Shown piece after piece: positions 16,544 to 24,477 of a DNA stretch of 45,911 bases. This DNA is from Curtobacterium sp. A7_M15. Lineage in GTDB: Bacteria > Actinomycetota > Actinomycetes > Actinomycetales > Microbacteriaceae. The stretch spans positions 1 to 45,911 of the forward strand of contig NZ_JAUZED010000016.1 in assembly GCF_030705415.1 (NCBI RefSeq). Reading direction: 5' to 3'. The notes under the pieces were generated by a model. It did no database searches and was not told where the DNA came from. It worked only from the letters and a program-made list of their open reading frames with translations. How positions within the stretch are numbered: the stretch's first letter is position 1; every line of letters starts with the position of its first letter. The position numbers and the translations under genes were made by a program.

Positions 16544-18199
16544 ATGACCGACACGACCACCAGCGGCCTCAGCCGACGCACACTCCTCTCCGGCGCCGCC
16601 TTCGGCCTCGTCGCCATCGGTGCGACGGGCGGACTGACCGGCTGCTCGACCGGCGGCACCGCCGCGACCATCTCCGACACGGTGGCCGCACTGCCGACGT
16701 ACGTGCCGATCATGAAGGGCCCGAAACCCGACCTGCCGGGCAACGACGTCGTGCAGCCCGTGTACTACACCTACCCGCAGGACAGCGAGCTCTTCACCTC
16801 GGTGAGCGGGAAGGTCGCCGACGGATCGAAGACCTCGGGGTTCGTCGTCACCTACACGGCGCCACCGCCCGCCGACAACTCGTTCCTCGACTACATCGGC
16901 GGCCTGACGAACACCGAGTACGACCTGACGTTCGTCCCCGGCGACTCGTTCGACACGAAGTTCGCCACCATGACCGCGGGGAACGACATCCCGGACATCG
17001 TCGAGTTCCTGACCTTCGCGATGCCGCCGCGCTTCCCGCAGCTGCTCGACGCGAAGTTCTCGGACCTGTCGGAGTACCTGTCGGGTGACGCCGTGAAGGA
17101 CTACCCGAACCTCGCGAACATCCCCACCGCGTCGTGGCGGAGCGCCCGCATCAACGGGAAGATCTACGGCGTCCCGGAGCACCGCCCGCCCTTCGGATCG
17201 GTGATGGTCTGTCGGCCTGACCTCATCGAACAGCTCACCGGTGCAGCCCCCGCGCCGAAGGACAAGGACGAGTTCACCGAGCTGTGCAAAGCCGTCACCG
17301 ACACCAAGGCCGGCCGCTACGCGATCGCCGGCGGTGGCGGGTCGAGCGGCGTCGACTGGTCCTACGACTTCATCGGCGCGGCCTTCGGCGTCCCGAACCA
17401 GTGGAAGCAGTCCGCCGGCGGGAAGCTCACGCACAAGAACGAGACCGACGCCTGGCTCGAGACGCTCTCGTACATCAAGAAGCTCTGGAACCTCGGCATC
17501 TACCACCCGGACACGCCGAGCCTCGAGAGCGCCAAGGCGAAGACGTACATCAACAACGGCACTGTGCTGATGCACCTCGACGGGATCTCCGCGTTGCTCG
17601 ACGTCACGATGCCGAAGGGGATCGTGACCGGCGGCATCGTGCCGTTCGGCGCCGACGGTGGGAAGGGCGCGAACTACCAGGGCTCGTCGAGCTTCTCGTT
17701 CGCCGCGCTGAAGAAGACGACCCCGGCGAAGATCCGCTCCCAGCTCCGGTTGCTGGACTACCTGTCGGCACCGTTCGGTTCGCGAGAGGCCTTCACCCTC
17801 ACGCACGGCAAGAAGAACGTGCACTTCACCGGCAGCGGGCCCGACGCGGTGCTGACGAAGAGCGGCGAGCAGCTGATCAACGCCAGCTCCCTCTACCGAC
17901 TCGCCGCGGGCCCGCAGGTGCTCAACACCGCGGTGCGCATCGACGAGCAGCTCCGTCAGTCGCACAAGTGGCAGGTCGCGACCCAGGACATGCTCCTCAA
18001 GAACCCGGTCGACGGCTTCTACTCCCCCTCGGCGACGTCCACGCAGTCCGCCAACCAGGCGTTCAACAGCGTCTGCAACGACTACGTACTCGGTCGGACG
18101 AACCTCGCCGCCGTCAAGGCCGGCGTGACGACGTGGACCGCGGCCGCTGGCGACAAGATGCGCAAGGAGTACACGGAAGCGATGGAGAAGCAGGGCTGA
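16544..18199 (+). CDS. Extracellular solute-binding lipoprotein of the oligosaccharide importer
   Basis: A 551-residue binding protein, the long type paired with LplB/LplC permeases. The N-terminus has a twin-arginine motif (LSRRTLLSG), a hydrophobic stretch and the lipobox LTGC (Cys34), so it is probably a Tat-exported lipoprotein. The mature part holds YDLTFVPGDSFDTKFATMTAGNDIPDI, and further on GKIYGVPEHRPPFGSVMVCR, both typical of this family. ATG 16544 follows AAGGGAG. The gene is 49 bases after the second permease and closes the operon. Confidence 0.92.
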   Translation: MTDTTTSGLSRRTLLSGAAFGLVAIGATGGLTGCSTGGTAATISDTVAALPTYVPIMKGPKPDLPGNDVVQPVYYTYPQDSELFTSVSGKVADGSKTSGFVVTYTAPPPADNSFLDYIGGLTNTEYDLTFVPGDSFDTKFATMTAGNDIPDIVEFLTFAMPPRFPQLLDAKFSDLSEYLSGDAVKDYPNLANIPTASWRSARINGKIYGVPEHRPPFGSVMVCRPDLIEQLTGAAPAPKDKDEFTELCKAVTDTKAGRYAIAGGGGSSGVDWSYDFIGAAFGVPNQWKQSAGGKLTHKNETDAWLETLSYIKKLWNLGIYHPDTPSLESAKAKTYINNGTVLMHLDGISALLDVTMPKGIVTGGIVPFGADGGKGANYQGSSSFSFAALKKTTPAKIRSQLRLLDYLSAPFGSREAFTLTHGKKNVHFTGSGPDAVLTKSGEQLINASSLYRLAAGPQVLNTAVRIDEQLRQSHKWQVATQDMLLKNPVDGFYSPSATSTQSANQAFNSVCNDYVLGRTNLAAVKAGVTTWTAAAGDKMRKEYTEAMEKQG

Positions 18200-18235
18200 G
18201 CAACGCGGGCGAGCGGCCGGTGTGCGGACTCGGAA

Positions 18236-18344
18236 CGACACCGTCGACGTCGTACAACAGCGAGGATGTCGTCCTCCCGCGCCTGCAACTGTTGCGCACG
18301 CGCACGAGCGACGTCACCGATGTCGTACGACGTCGACGATGTCG
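18236..18344. repeat. Large interrupted inverted repeat in the convergent intergenic region
   Basis: The arms cgacaccgtcgacgtcgtac (18236-18255) and gtacgacgtcgacgatgtcg (18325-18344) are reverse complements at 19 of 20 positions, with 69 bases between them. The right arm itself begins in the perfect palindrome gtcgtacgac. It lies in the 224-base gap between the binding-protein gene and the amidase gene, which converge. It may act as a terminator structure or protein-binding site; no T-run follows. Confidence 0.6.
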
Positions 18345-18423
18345 CACCGACTCGTCAGCCCGCCGCTCGCCTCCGACCGCCGACCCCCGCCGGCCCCCGG
18401 CCCGCCCGACGACGGGCCCGGAC

Positions 18424-19863
18424 TCACCACCCCGCCGGGTGCCGCCGCTGCCACCGCAGCCGTCGCTCGAGCTGCGCGCCGATCGCCAGGAGCACCCGCT
18501 CGCCGCCCGGTCGCCCGATGAGCTGCACGCCCATCGGCAGCCCGGCCCCGTCCGGGTGTTCCTCGTCCGTCACCCCGACCGGCAGCGTGATCGCCGGCAG
18601 CCCGGACACGTTCGCCATCGACGTCCACGGCGAGTAGGCGCACTGACGGCGGAAGTCCTCCTCGGGGTCGGACCCGTACCAACCGAGCGGCCTCGGCGTG
18701 AGCGCGAGCGTCGGGGTGAGGACGGCGTCGAACCGGTCGAAAGCGCCGATGAGCGACGCCGAGAACGTGTCGAGCGCCGCCATCGCGTCGAGCACCTGCG
18801 TGCCGGTCAGTGCCCGGCCCCGGTCGACGAGCCACGACACCAGCGGTGTCAGCTCGGAGCGATCGATCCCCGGCACCGTCGGCAGCCGCGCCGCGGAGCT
18901 CTCCCACGCGACGCGGAACGCCGCAGCGTAGGGAGCGCGGGGCATCCGGACGTCCTCCACGCCGTGCCCGACCTCGCCGAGCACCCGGACGGCGGTCTCG
19001 ACGGCGGCACGCGCCGCGGGGTCGATCACCACGTCGACGGTCTCGTCCCACGGGGAGCCCTCGAGGAGGCCGACGACGAAGCGCCCCTCGCCCCGGACGG
19101 CGGCTGCGGTGAAGGGCCCCTCCCCGACGTCGGGCGTGACCAGGGCGTACGGCTGCGGTTCCGGCAGACCGGTCGGCGACACGAGTGCGTCGAGCAGCAT
19201 GCCCGCGTCCGCGACGTTCCGCGTGATCGGCCCCGCGACCGACAGCCCGCCCACGCCGGATCGCCCGGGCATCGACGGCACCCGTCCGCGGCTCGGCTTC
19301 AGCCCCACCAACCCGGTCGCCGCTGCCGGGATCCGGACCGAGCCTCCGCCGTCCGATCCGACCGCGGCCGGCAGGAGTCCGGCGGCGACCGCGACCGCAG
19401 CCCCGCTCGACGATCCACCGGGCGCACGGCTCGTGTCGTAGGGGTTCCGGGTCACCCCGAACCTGGTCTCCGACGACGAGGACATCCCGAACTCGGGCGA
19501 CGCCGTCTTGCCGAGGCTCACCGCACCGGCGGCGTCGAGCGCGGCGACGAGCGGGTGGTCCGCGTCCGCGGGGCGTGCGGGCAGGCTCGTGGTGCCGTTG
19601 TGCGTGGGGACCCCGGCACGGTCGTAGAGGTCCTTGTCGGCGGACGGGAGGCCCCACAGCGGCCTCGACGTCGGCACCCGGTCGCCCAGGTGCTCGGCCC
19701 GGTCGCGCGCGGCGTCCGCGGTGACCGTCACGAAGGCGCCGAGCTCGGGGTCGAGCCGCGCGATCCTCGCCAGGTAGTGGTCGGTCACCTCGAGCGCGGT
19801 CGCCTCACCGCGTTGGATCCAGTCCCAGAGTTCCTGCGCGGTGAGGTGGTGGAGTTCGAACAC
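18424..19863 (-). CDS. Amidase-signature family enzyme
   Basis: Hydrolase of 479 residues acting on C-N bonds of amides; the substrate is unknown. The catalytic triad of the family is visible: Lys77 in LPSADKDLYD, the cis-Ser within GGSSSG (residues 149-154, probably Ser152) and nucleophile Ser175 in SDGGGSVRIPAA. The C-terminal part has NVSGLPAITLPVG and GLPMGVQLIG, as in other members. The length is normal. ATG 19863 is the start; translation ends at 18424. The gene stands alone, converging on the importer operon and divergent from the GH16 gene. An N-terminal signal is absent, so it is cytoplasmic. Confidence 0.92.
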   Translation of the reverse strand: MFELHHLTAQELWDWIQRGEATALEVTDHYLARIARLDPELGAFVTVTADAARDRAEHLGDRVPTSRPLWGLPSADKDLYDRAGVPTHNGTTSLPARPADADHPLVAALDAAGAVSLGKTASPEFGMSSSSETRFGVTRNPYDTSRAPGGSSSGAAVAVAAGLLPAAVGSDGGGSVRIPAAATGLVGLKPSRGRVPSMPGRSGVGGLSVAGPITRNVADAGMLLDALVSPTGLPEPQPYALVTPDVGEGPFTAAAVRGEGRFVVGLLEGSPWDETVDVVIDPAARAAVETAVRVLGEVGHGVEDVRMPRAPYAAAFRVAWESSAARLPTVPGIDRSELTPLVSWLVDRGRALTGTQVLDAMAALDTFSASLIGAFDRFDAVLTPTLALTPRPLGWYGSDPEEDFRRQCAYSPWTSMANVSGLPAITLPVGVTDEEHPDGAGLPMGVQLIGRPGGERVLLAIGAQLERRLRWQRRHPAGW

Positions 19864-20055
19864 GAAACCCCAGCCTAGACACGACCGGAATTCTCCCTGA
19901 GCATCCGTTCAGTGACGTGTCCCTCGTTCGGGGGCCGATCGGGCGGGTTCCCCGAGCCGTCCTCACCCCGAGCCTGGACGATCCACCGGCAGACAGCGGA
20001 CCGGGCGGGTTACGGTTCCGCGTCGCACCACCACACCTCAGGAGGAACGGGCCAC

Positions 20056-21176
20056 GTGTTGACCAGGGACAACGACAGGGAACACCACGGGGGTACGGGG
20101 ACAACAGGGGCAAGAGGCGTCACCGGGACGCTCAGCAGCAGGACGGACGGGTCAGGACACGTCGGATCGTCGCGGGCGTGGCGATCGTCGCGGGCGGTGC
20201 CCTCGTGTTCGGACTCTCGCAGCACGCGAACGAGACCGATGCCGCCACCCGCACAGCGGCGACGGAACGCACGGCGACCGAGGCGCCGAGCAGCGCGCCC
20301 TCCGCCACCACCACGACCCCGGTCCCGACGACCGCTCCGCCGTCGGCGTCTCCGTCGGCTCGGCCGTCGGTCGTGTCGGGTCGGATCACGGCACGGCCGT
20401 CGGCGAGCGCCACCGCCACGCCGGCACCCGCCGCCGCAGCCGCGAGCTCGTCGACCGCCTCGACCACGTCGACCTCGATGCCCCGGGGCGACGTCACGTC
20501 GAACGGGCGGACGTGGAAGCAGACCTACGCGGAGGACTTCACCACGGACGCCGGGCTCGGCAGCGTCCTGGACACCTACCCGCGGCTCGGGGCGTACTCC
20601 GGCTACAGCGACACCAGCGGCCGCGGGTACTACGCACCGGACAAGGTGCTCAGCGTGTCGAACGGGAACCTCGACTTCTGGCTGCACTCGGAGGGCGGGC
20701 AGCCGCTCGTCGCCACGGTGCTGCCGGACGACTACGCCCCGCATACGACGGGCCGCGTCTCGATCCGGTACAAGACCACGAACACGGACGGCTACAAGTT
20801 CGTCGGGATGCTCTGGCCGAGCAGCAACGACTGGAACGAGGGCGAGATCGACTGGCCCGAGGGCGACCTCGGCAGCACGGTCCGGCCGGCCTCCGCGATC
20901 CCGGGCAGCATGAGCGACGGCGTGATGACGTTCGACAGCTCGATCGAGCAGCACACGACGTCGACGCAGAGCAGCGGCTACCACGTCGCGACCACCGAGT
21001 GGGACCACGGCGAGGTCCGGTTCTTCTGGGACGGCACGCTCGTCTCGACGACGCGCAGCGCGGTCCCCACGACCCCGATGCGGGTCACGCTGCAGGCGGA
21101 GACCGCCATCGGCGGCTCCGTCCCGACGTCCGCGAGCGGGCACGTCGACGTCGACTGGGTCTCGATCTGGGACTGA
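20056..21176 (+). CDS. Secreted glycoside hydrolase family 16 protein, apparent 1-base frameshift near the N-terminus
   Basis: Exported endo-beta-glucanase-like enzyme. After a charged N-terminus comes a signal anchor (RRIVAGVAIVAGGALVFGL), a long Ser/Thr/Ala/Pro linker of about 90 residues, then a GH16 jelly-roll domain with the catalytic motif GEIDWPEGD (E-x-D-x-x-E) and the closing VDVDWVSIWD. The good ribosome site AGGAGGAAC (20040-20048) points to GTG 20056, but that frame reads into nonsense after about 12 codons. Adding one G to the G5 run at 20089-20093 joins it to the GH16 frame and gives a sensible 373-residue protein. As written, the GH16 frame is open from GTG 19917 with no ribosome site. 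I favour a sequencing error or a real frameshift over a start at 19917. Substrate within GH16 is undetermined. Confidence 0.75.
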
Positions 21177-21342
21177 CCACGATCTGACGGTCGCAGTGCG
21201 GGACGGGAAGCGGGGGGGCCGCGGGGCGCCCCCCCCCCCCCGGGGGGGGCCCCGGCCACCGCCGGGCAGCCATTAGGCGGAACCCCCCCGCGGGGGGGCC
21301 CGCCTCGGGGCCTCACCACGATCTGTCGGCCGCTGGGCGGGC
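21177..21342. other. Abnormal poly-C/poly-G stretch with partial duplication; probable assembly artefact
   Basis: After the GH16 stop, 33 bases from 21176 are repeated imperfectly at 21315-21347 (both begin accacgatctg). Between them lie 13 C followed by 8 G, further runs of seven G or C, and mirror-like GC-only sequence, unlike anything else here. The second copy runs straight into a strong GC hairpin at 21343. The pattern suggests polymerase or assembly failure at the hairpin rather than biology. Confidence 0.55.
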
Positions 21343-21378
21343 CGGGAGGCGCGGTGCCAGCGGGCACCGCGCCTCCCG
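21343..21378. terminator. Hairpin terminator after the GH16 gene
   Basis: A perfect 16-bp stem (21343-21358 and 21363-21378) with the 4-base loop agcg. The stem core gggaggcgcgg recurs in the terminators at 33256 and 39702, so the same hairpin type is used three times in this window. Confidence 0.8.
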
Positions 21379-21470
21379 TCGTGTGGTCCCGCGTCCACGG
21401 CGGTGCATCCTTTCGGAGGAACCCCGCGGAGTGCGTCCCTTCGCCGGTCGTCCGGCGGCACCGCCGTTCG

Positions 21471-21476
21471 TAGCGT
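21471..21476 (+). promoter_or_regulatory. -10-like element for the CPBP protease operon (leaderless start)
   Basis: TAGCGT ends 7 bases before ATG 21484, the same spacing seen at several genes here, and no Shine-Dalgarno site is present. The -35 region shows no clear match. Confidence 0.45.
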
Positions 21477-21483
21477 CGATGCC

Positions 21484-22434
21484 ATGACGACCACCACCGA
21501 AGACCGGCACACCACCGGCACCGAACCTCCCCGTCGGACGGGGCTCCGCGGCCTCGTCGAACGGCACCCGCTCGCAGCGTTCGCCACCCTCGCCCTCGGC
21601 CTCAGTTGGCTGGCGTGGGTCCCCTACATCCTGTCGCCGCACGGCCTCGGCGTCTGGGACATCCACTTCCCCGAGTTCCTCGGCACGGCGCAGTTCACCG
21701 GCGTCCTGCCCGGAGCGCTGCTCGGCCCCCTCGGCGGCGCCTTCCTCGTGACGGCGATCGCCGACGGCCGACCCGGTCTGCGTCGGTGGGTCGGTCGGCT
21801 CTGGCGCTGGCGGGTGGCCTGGTACTGGTACGCCCTCGCGCTCGTCGGCGTCCCCGCGATCATCGTCGCCACGGGGCTGCCCTTCGCCGGCGGCCAGGTG
21901 CAGGCGCCGAGTGCACTCGCGCTGCTCGCCCTCGTGCCCGGACTCGTCGTGCAGCTCTTCACCACCGGGCTGTCCGAGGAGCCCGGCTGGCGGGACTTCG
22001 CCCTGCCGCGACTGCAGGAGCGCTTCGGTCCGCTGGGCGCTGCCGCCGTGCTCGGTCCGCTCTGGGCGCTGTGGCACATGCCGCTCTACCTCAGCGATTG
22101 GGGCGGGTGGCCGGACGTGCACTGGACGGAGCCGCTCGTGTTCGCCCTCTTCACCATCACCTTCAACGTCGTGATGACGTGGGTGTTCAACCGCACCGGG
22201 GAGAGCCTGCCGGTCGCCTTGCTCCTGCACGTGGGCGTCAACAACACCATCTCGACGCTGTGGGCCGACATGTACCCGGGGATGACCGCGGCGACGATGA
22301 TGCACGGCCTCGCGATCGTGTCGACCGTCGCGGCACTGGTCCTGCTCGTCGCGACTCGGGGACGCCTCGGCTACCCCGGCCCCGGCACCGCCCCGGAGGC
22401 CCGACTCGTAGGATCGAACGATGGCACCCGCTGA
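21484..22434 (+). CDS. CPBP (CAAX-like) family intramembrane metalloprotease
   Basis: Polytopic membrane protein of 316 residues with about eight hydrophobic segments. The CPBP/Abi motifs are intact: motif 1 EEPGWR (Glu165, Glu166, Arg170), motif 2 WALWHMP with His198, and motif 3 HVGVNN with His249 and Asn253. These form the glutamate/histidine metal site of Rce1-like proteases. Bacterial members include bacteriocin self-immunity and processing proteins. ATG 21484 is chosen because of the leaderless -10 spacing; an earlier in-frame GTG would lie in the promoter. The 3' end overlaps the histidine kinase gene by 14 bases, so the protease is probably co-expressed with the two-component pair. 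Confidence 0.9.
   Translation: MTTTTEDRHTTGTEPPRRTGLRGLVERHPLAAFATLALGLSWLAWVPYILSPHGLGVWDIHFPEFLGTAQFTGVLPGALLGPLGGAFLVTAIADGRPGLRRWVGRLWRWRVAWYWYALALVGVPAIIVATGLPFAGGQVQAPSALALLALVPGLVVQLFTTGLSEEPGWRDFALPRLQERFGPLGAAAVLGPLWALWHMPLYLSDWGGWPDVHWTEPLVFALFTITFNVVMTWVFNRTGESLPVALLLHVGVNNTISTLWADMYPGMTAATMMHGLAIVSTVAALVLLVATRGRLGYPGPGTAPEARLVGSNDGTR
22409..22414 (+). promoter_or_regulatory. Internal -10-like element for the kinase/regulator pair
   Basis: TAGGAT ends 6 bases before ATG 22421, inside the 3' end of the protease gene. It could give a leaderless transcript for the kinase and response regulator alone. Confidence 0.35.
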
Positions 22435-23806
22435 CGCGCCCGACCGACGCGATGCCCGTGCGATGCCGACCATCCGCGAGCGCCGCACCGACCTGCTCGT
22501 CGCCGCCGGCACCGCCGTGATCGCGCTCGGGCTCCTGCTCGGCCTGCCTCCGCTCGACGCCCTGGACTCGGACACCGCGGGCGCGGCGGGCACCGGTCCC
22601 GCGTTCCCCGCCGTCGGCGGCAGGGCGTGGACGCTCCTCGCGGTCACCCTCCTCGTGCAGTCGGCCCTGCTGCTCGGCGCCCGTCGAGCACCGCGTCCGG
22701 TGCTCCTCGCCGTCGGTGCGCTGCCGATCCTCCTGGCCCTCGTGTCGACGAGCACCGCGTTCGGACTCACCGCACTGCCCGTCGTCGTGGCCGTCGTGCT
22801 CGCCGCGCTCCGGGTCCCGCTCCCCCGACTGTGGCCGACCGTCGCGGGATCGGCCGTCCTCGTCGCGGTCGGCACGGGGACGACGTGGGCCGTCACGTCC
22901 GGTGCGATGCGCAGCGGCGTCCTCGTCGGGCTCGGCGCCTCGGTCGGGCAGGGCGTCCTGCAGGCGGTCGGCGCGGTCGGCCTGCCCCTCGTGGTCACGC
23001 TGATCGTCCGCTCGCGGCGCGAGCTCCGCGCAGCGCGTCGGGCCGAGTCGGACGCCCGTACCGCGGCAGCCGACGCCCGGAGCGCCGAAGCGGCCGCCCT
23101 CGCACGGGAGCAGGACGCCCGCGTCGAGGCCGCCGTCTCGCGTGAACGCGCCGCGATGGCCCGCGAGCTGCACGACATCGCCGCACACCACCTGTCCGGG
23201 ATCGCGCTGATGTCGGCAGTCGTCGACCGGCAGATCGACACCGACCCGGACAGCGCGCACGAGGGTGTCCGGCAGGTGCGCGAGCAGAGCACGGCCGTCC
23301 TCGAGGACCTCCGCCGACTCGTCGGGCTCCTCCGCGACGACGCCCCCGCCGAGACCGCGGTCGAGACCGTCGCCGGGATCGTCGACCTGGTCGAGCACGC
23401 GCGCAACCGCACGGCGGTCGCCCTCACGGTGCAGCCGGGCGACCACCCGCTCGCGGACGGCATCGGTCCGCTCACCCAGCTCGTCGCCTACCGCACCGTG
23501 CAGGAGGCCCTCGCCAACGTCGCCCTCCACGCCGCGGGCGCGCCGTGCACGGTCACCGTCGACGACCGCGACCCCGACCACCTGACGGTCCGCGTCGAGA
23601 ACGGGGCGCCCGCCGCGCCGTCCGTGGGCAGCTCGCCAGCGGGTGGGAACGGACTGCGCGGCATGCGCGAGCGGGCAGAACTGGTCGGGGCGCGCCTCCA
23701 GGTCGGACCGTCGGCCGACGGCGGCTGGACGGTCCAGCTGGAGGCGGCCCGGGAGGCGCGACCCGACGCCGACACGTCGGCCCGCGCGCCGGAGGTGGCC
23801 GGGTGA
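22421..23806 (+). CDS. Sensor histidine kinase, NarL/LiaS-type (HisKA_3)
   Basis: Membrane sensor kinase of 461 residues. Residues about 22-195 hold several hydrophobic helices with short loops and no large extracellular domain, so it may sense within the membrane. A coiled-coil-like Ala/Arg/Glu stretch (198-240) leads into the HisKA_3 dimerisation domain with phospho-acceptor His251 in RELHDIAAHHLSG. The HATPase_c domain has the N-box QEALANVALHA (361-371) and G-box GNGLRGMRERA (409-419). The C-terminal ~20 residues are disordered. Partner is the overlapping response regulator (GTGA, 4 bases). Confidence 0.92.
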   Translation: MAPADAPDRRDARAMPTIRERRTDLLVAAGTAVIALGLLLGLPPLDALDSDTAGAAGTGPAFPAVGGRAWTLLAVTLLVQSALLLGARRAPRPVLLAVGALPILLALVSTSTAFGLTALPVVVAVVLAALRVPLPRLWPTVAGSAVLVAVGTGTTWAVTSGAMRSGVLVGLGASVGQGVLQAVGAVGLPLVVTLIVRSRRELRAARRAESDARTAAADARSAEAAALAREQDARVEAAVSRERAAMARELHDIAAHHLSGIALMSAVVDRQIDTDPDSAHEGVRQVREQSTAVLEDLRRLVGLLRDDAPAETAVETVAGIVDLVEHARNRTAVALTVQPGDHPLADGIGPLTQLVAYRTVQEALANVALHAAGAPCTVTVDDRDPDHLTVRVENGAPAAPSVGSSPAGGNGLRGMRERAELVGARLQVGPSADGGWTVQLEAAREARPDADTSARAPEVAG

Positions 23807-24477
23807 TCCGCGTACTGGTGGCCGACGACCAGCCGCTGGTCCGCGCCGGCGTCTCCGCCCTGCTCGCCGCCGAACCGGACATCGAGGTCGTCGGGGTCGC
23901 CGCCGACGGCGGCGAGGCGCTCGCCCTCGCCCGGAGCACCCGACCCGACGTCGCGTGCCTCGACATCAGGATGCCGGTGCGGAACGGCATCGAGGTCGCC
24001 CGGGAGCTCTGCGCTCCCGGCGCCGACCCCGCCGTGCCGGTGCTGATGTTGACGACCTTCGACATGGACGACCTGGTGTTCGGGGCGCTCGAAGCAGGCG
24101 CGTCGGGCTTCCTGCTGAAGGACGCCGAGCCGGACGTCATCGTCGGCGCCGTGCGGCAGGTCGCCGCCGGGAACGGCACGATCGACCAGGCGCTCACCCG
24201 TCGCGTGCTGCGCGAGTTCGTCGCACGGCGGAGTCTGCAGCCGGTGTCGGGCGACCGGGCGGACGAGGTGCTCACGGCACGCGAGCGCGACGTGCTCCTG
24301 CTGCTCGCCCAGGGGATGTCGAACGAGGAGATCGCGGCCGCACTCGTCGTCGAGGTCTCCACGGTGAAGTCGCACCTCGCTCGGATGTTGCCGAAGCTCG
24401 GGGTCCGTTCGCGCCTGCAGGCAGTGGTCTGGGCGTACCAGAACCGGATCGTGACGGTGCCGGGGTCCGACGGTTAG
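23803..24477 (+). CDS. Response regulator, NarL/LuxR family
   Basis: Cytoplasmic DNA-binding response regulator of 224 residues. Receiver domain 1-120: acidic pair Asp8/Asp9, phospho-acceptor Asp54 in CLDIRMP, Thr84-Thr85 and Lys106 in FLLKDA. The C-terminal LuxR-type HTH (about 157-215) reads LTARERDVLLLLAQGMSNEEIA and VSTVKSHLARMLPKLGVRSR. GTG 23803 overlaps the kinase stop as GTGA. The gene ends in TAG that shares bases with the TAA of the convergent reductase gene. It probably regulates the upstream protease operon or an unlinked exporter. Confidence 0.93.
   Translation: MIRVLVADDQPLVRAGVSALLAAEPDIEVVGVAADGGEALALARSTRPDVACLDIRMPVRNGIEVARELCAPGADPAVPVLMLTTFDMDDLVFGALEAGASGFLLKDAEPDVIVGAVRQVAAGNGTIDQALTRRVLREFVARRSLQPVSGDRADEVLTARERDVLLLLAQGMSNEEIAAALVVEVSTVKSHLARMLPKLGVRSRLQAVVWAYQNRIVTVPGSDG

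Noticed and set aside
18236-18344. parS or tRNA-like element
   Set aside because: The repeat does not resemble the parS consensus, and no cloverleaf or CCA end can be drawn.
19917-20055. Upstream start (GTG 19917) for the GH16 gene
   Set aside because: There is no ribosome site or leaderless -10 there, the added residues are Pro/Arg-rich without pattern, and the good ribosome site at 20040 points to 20056.
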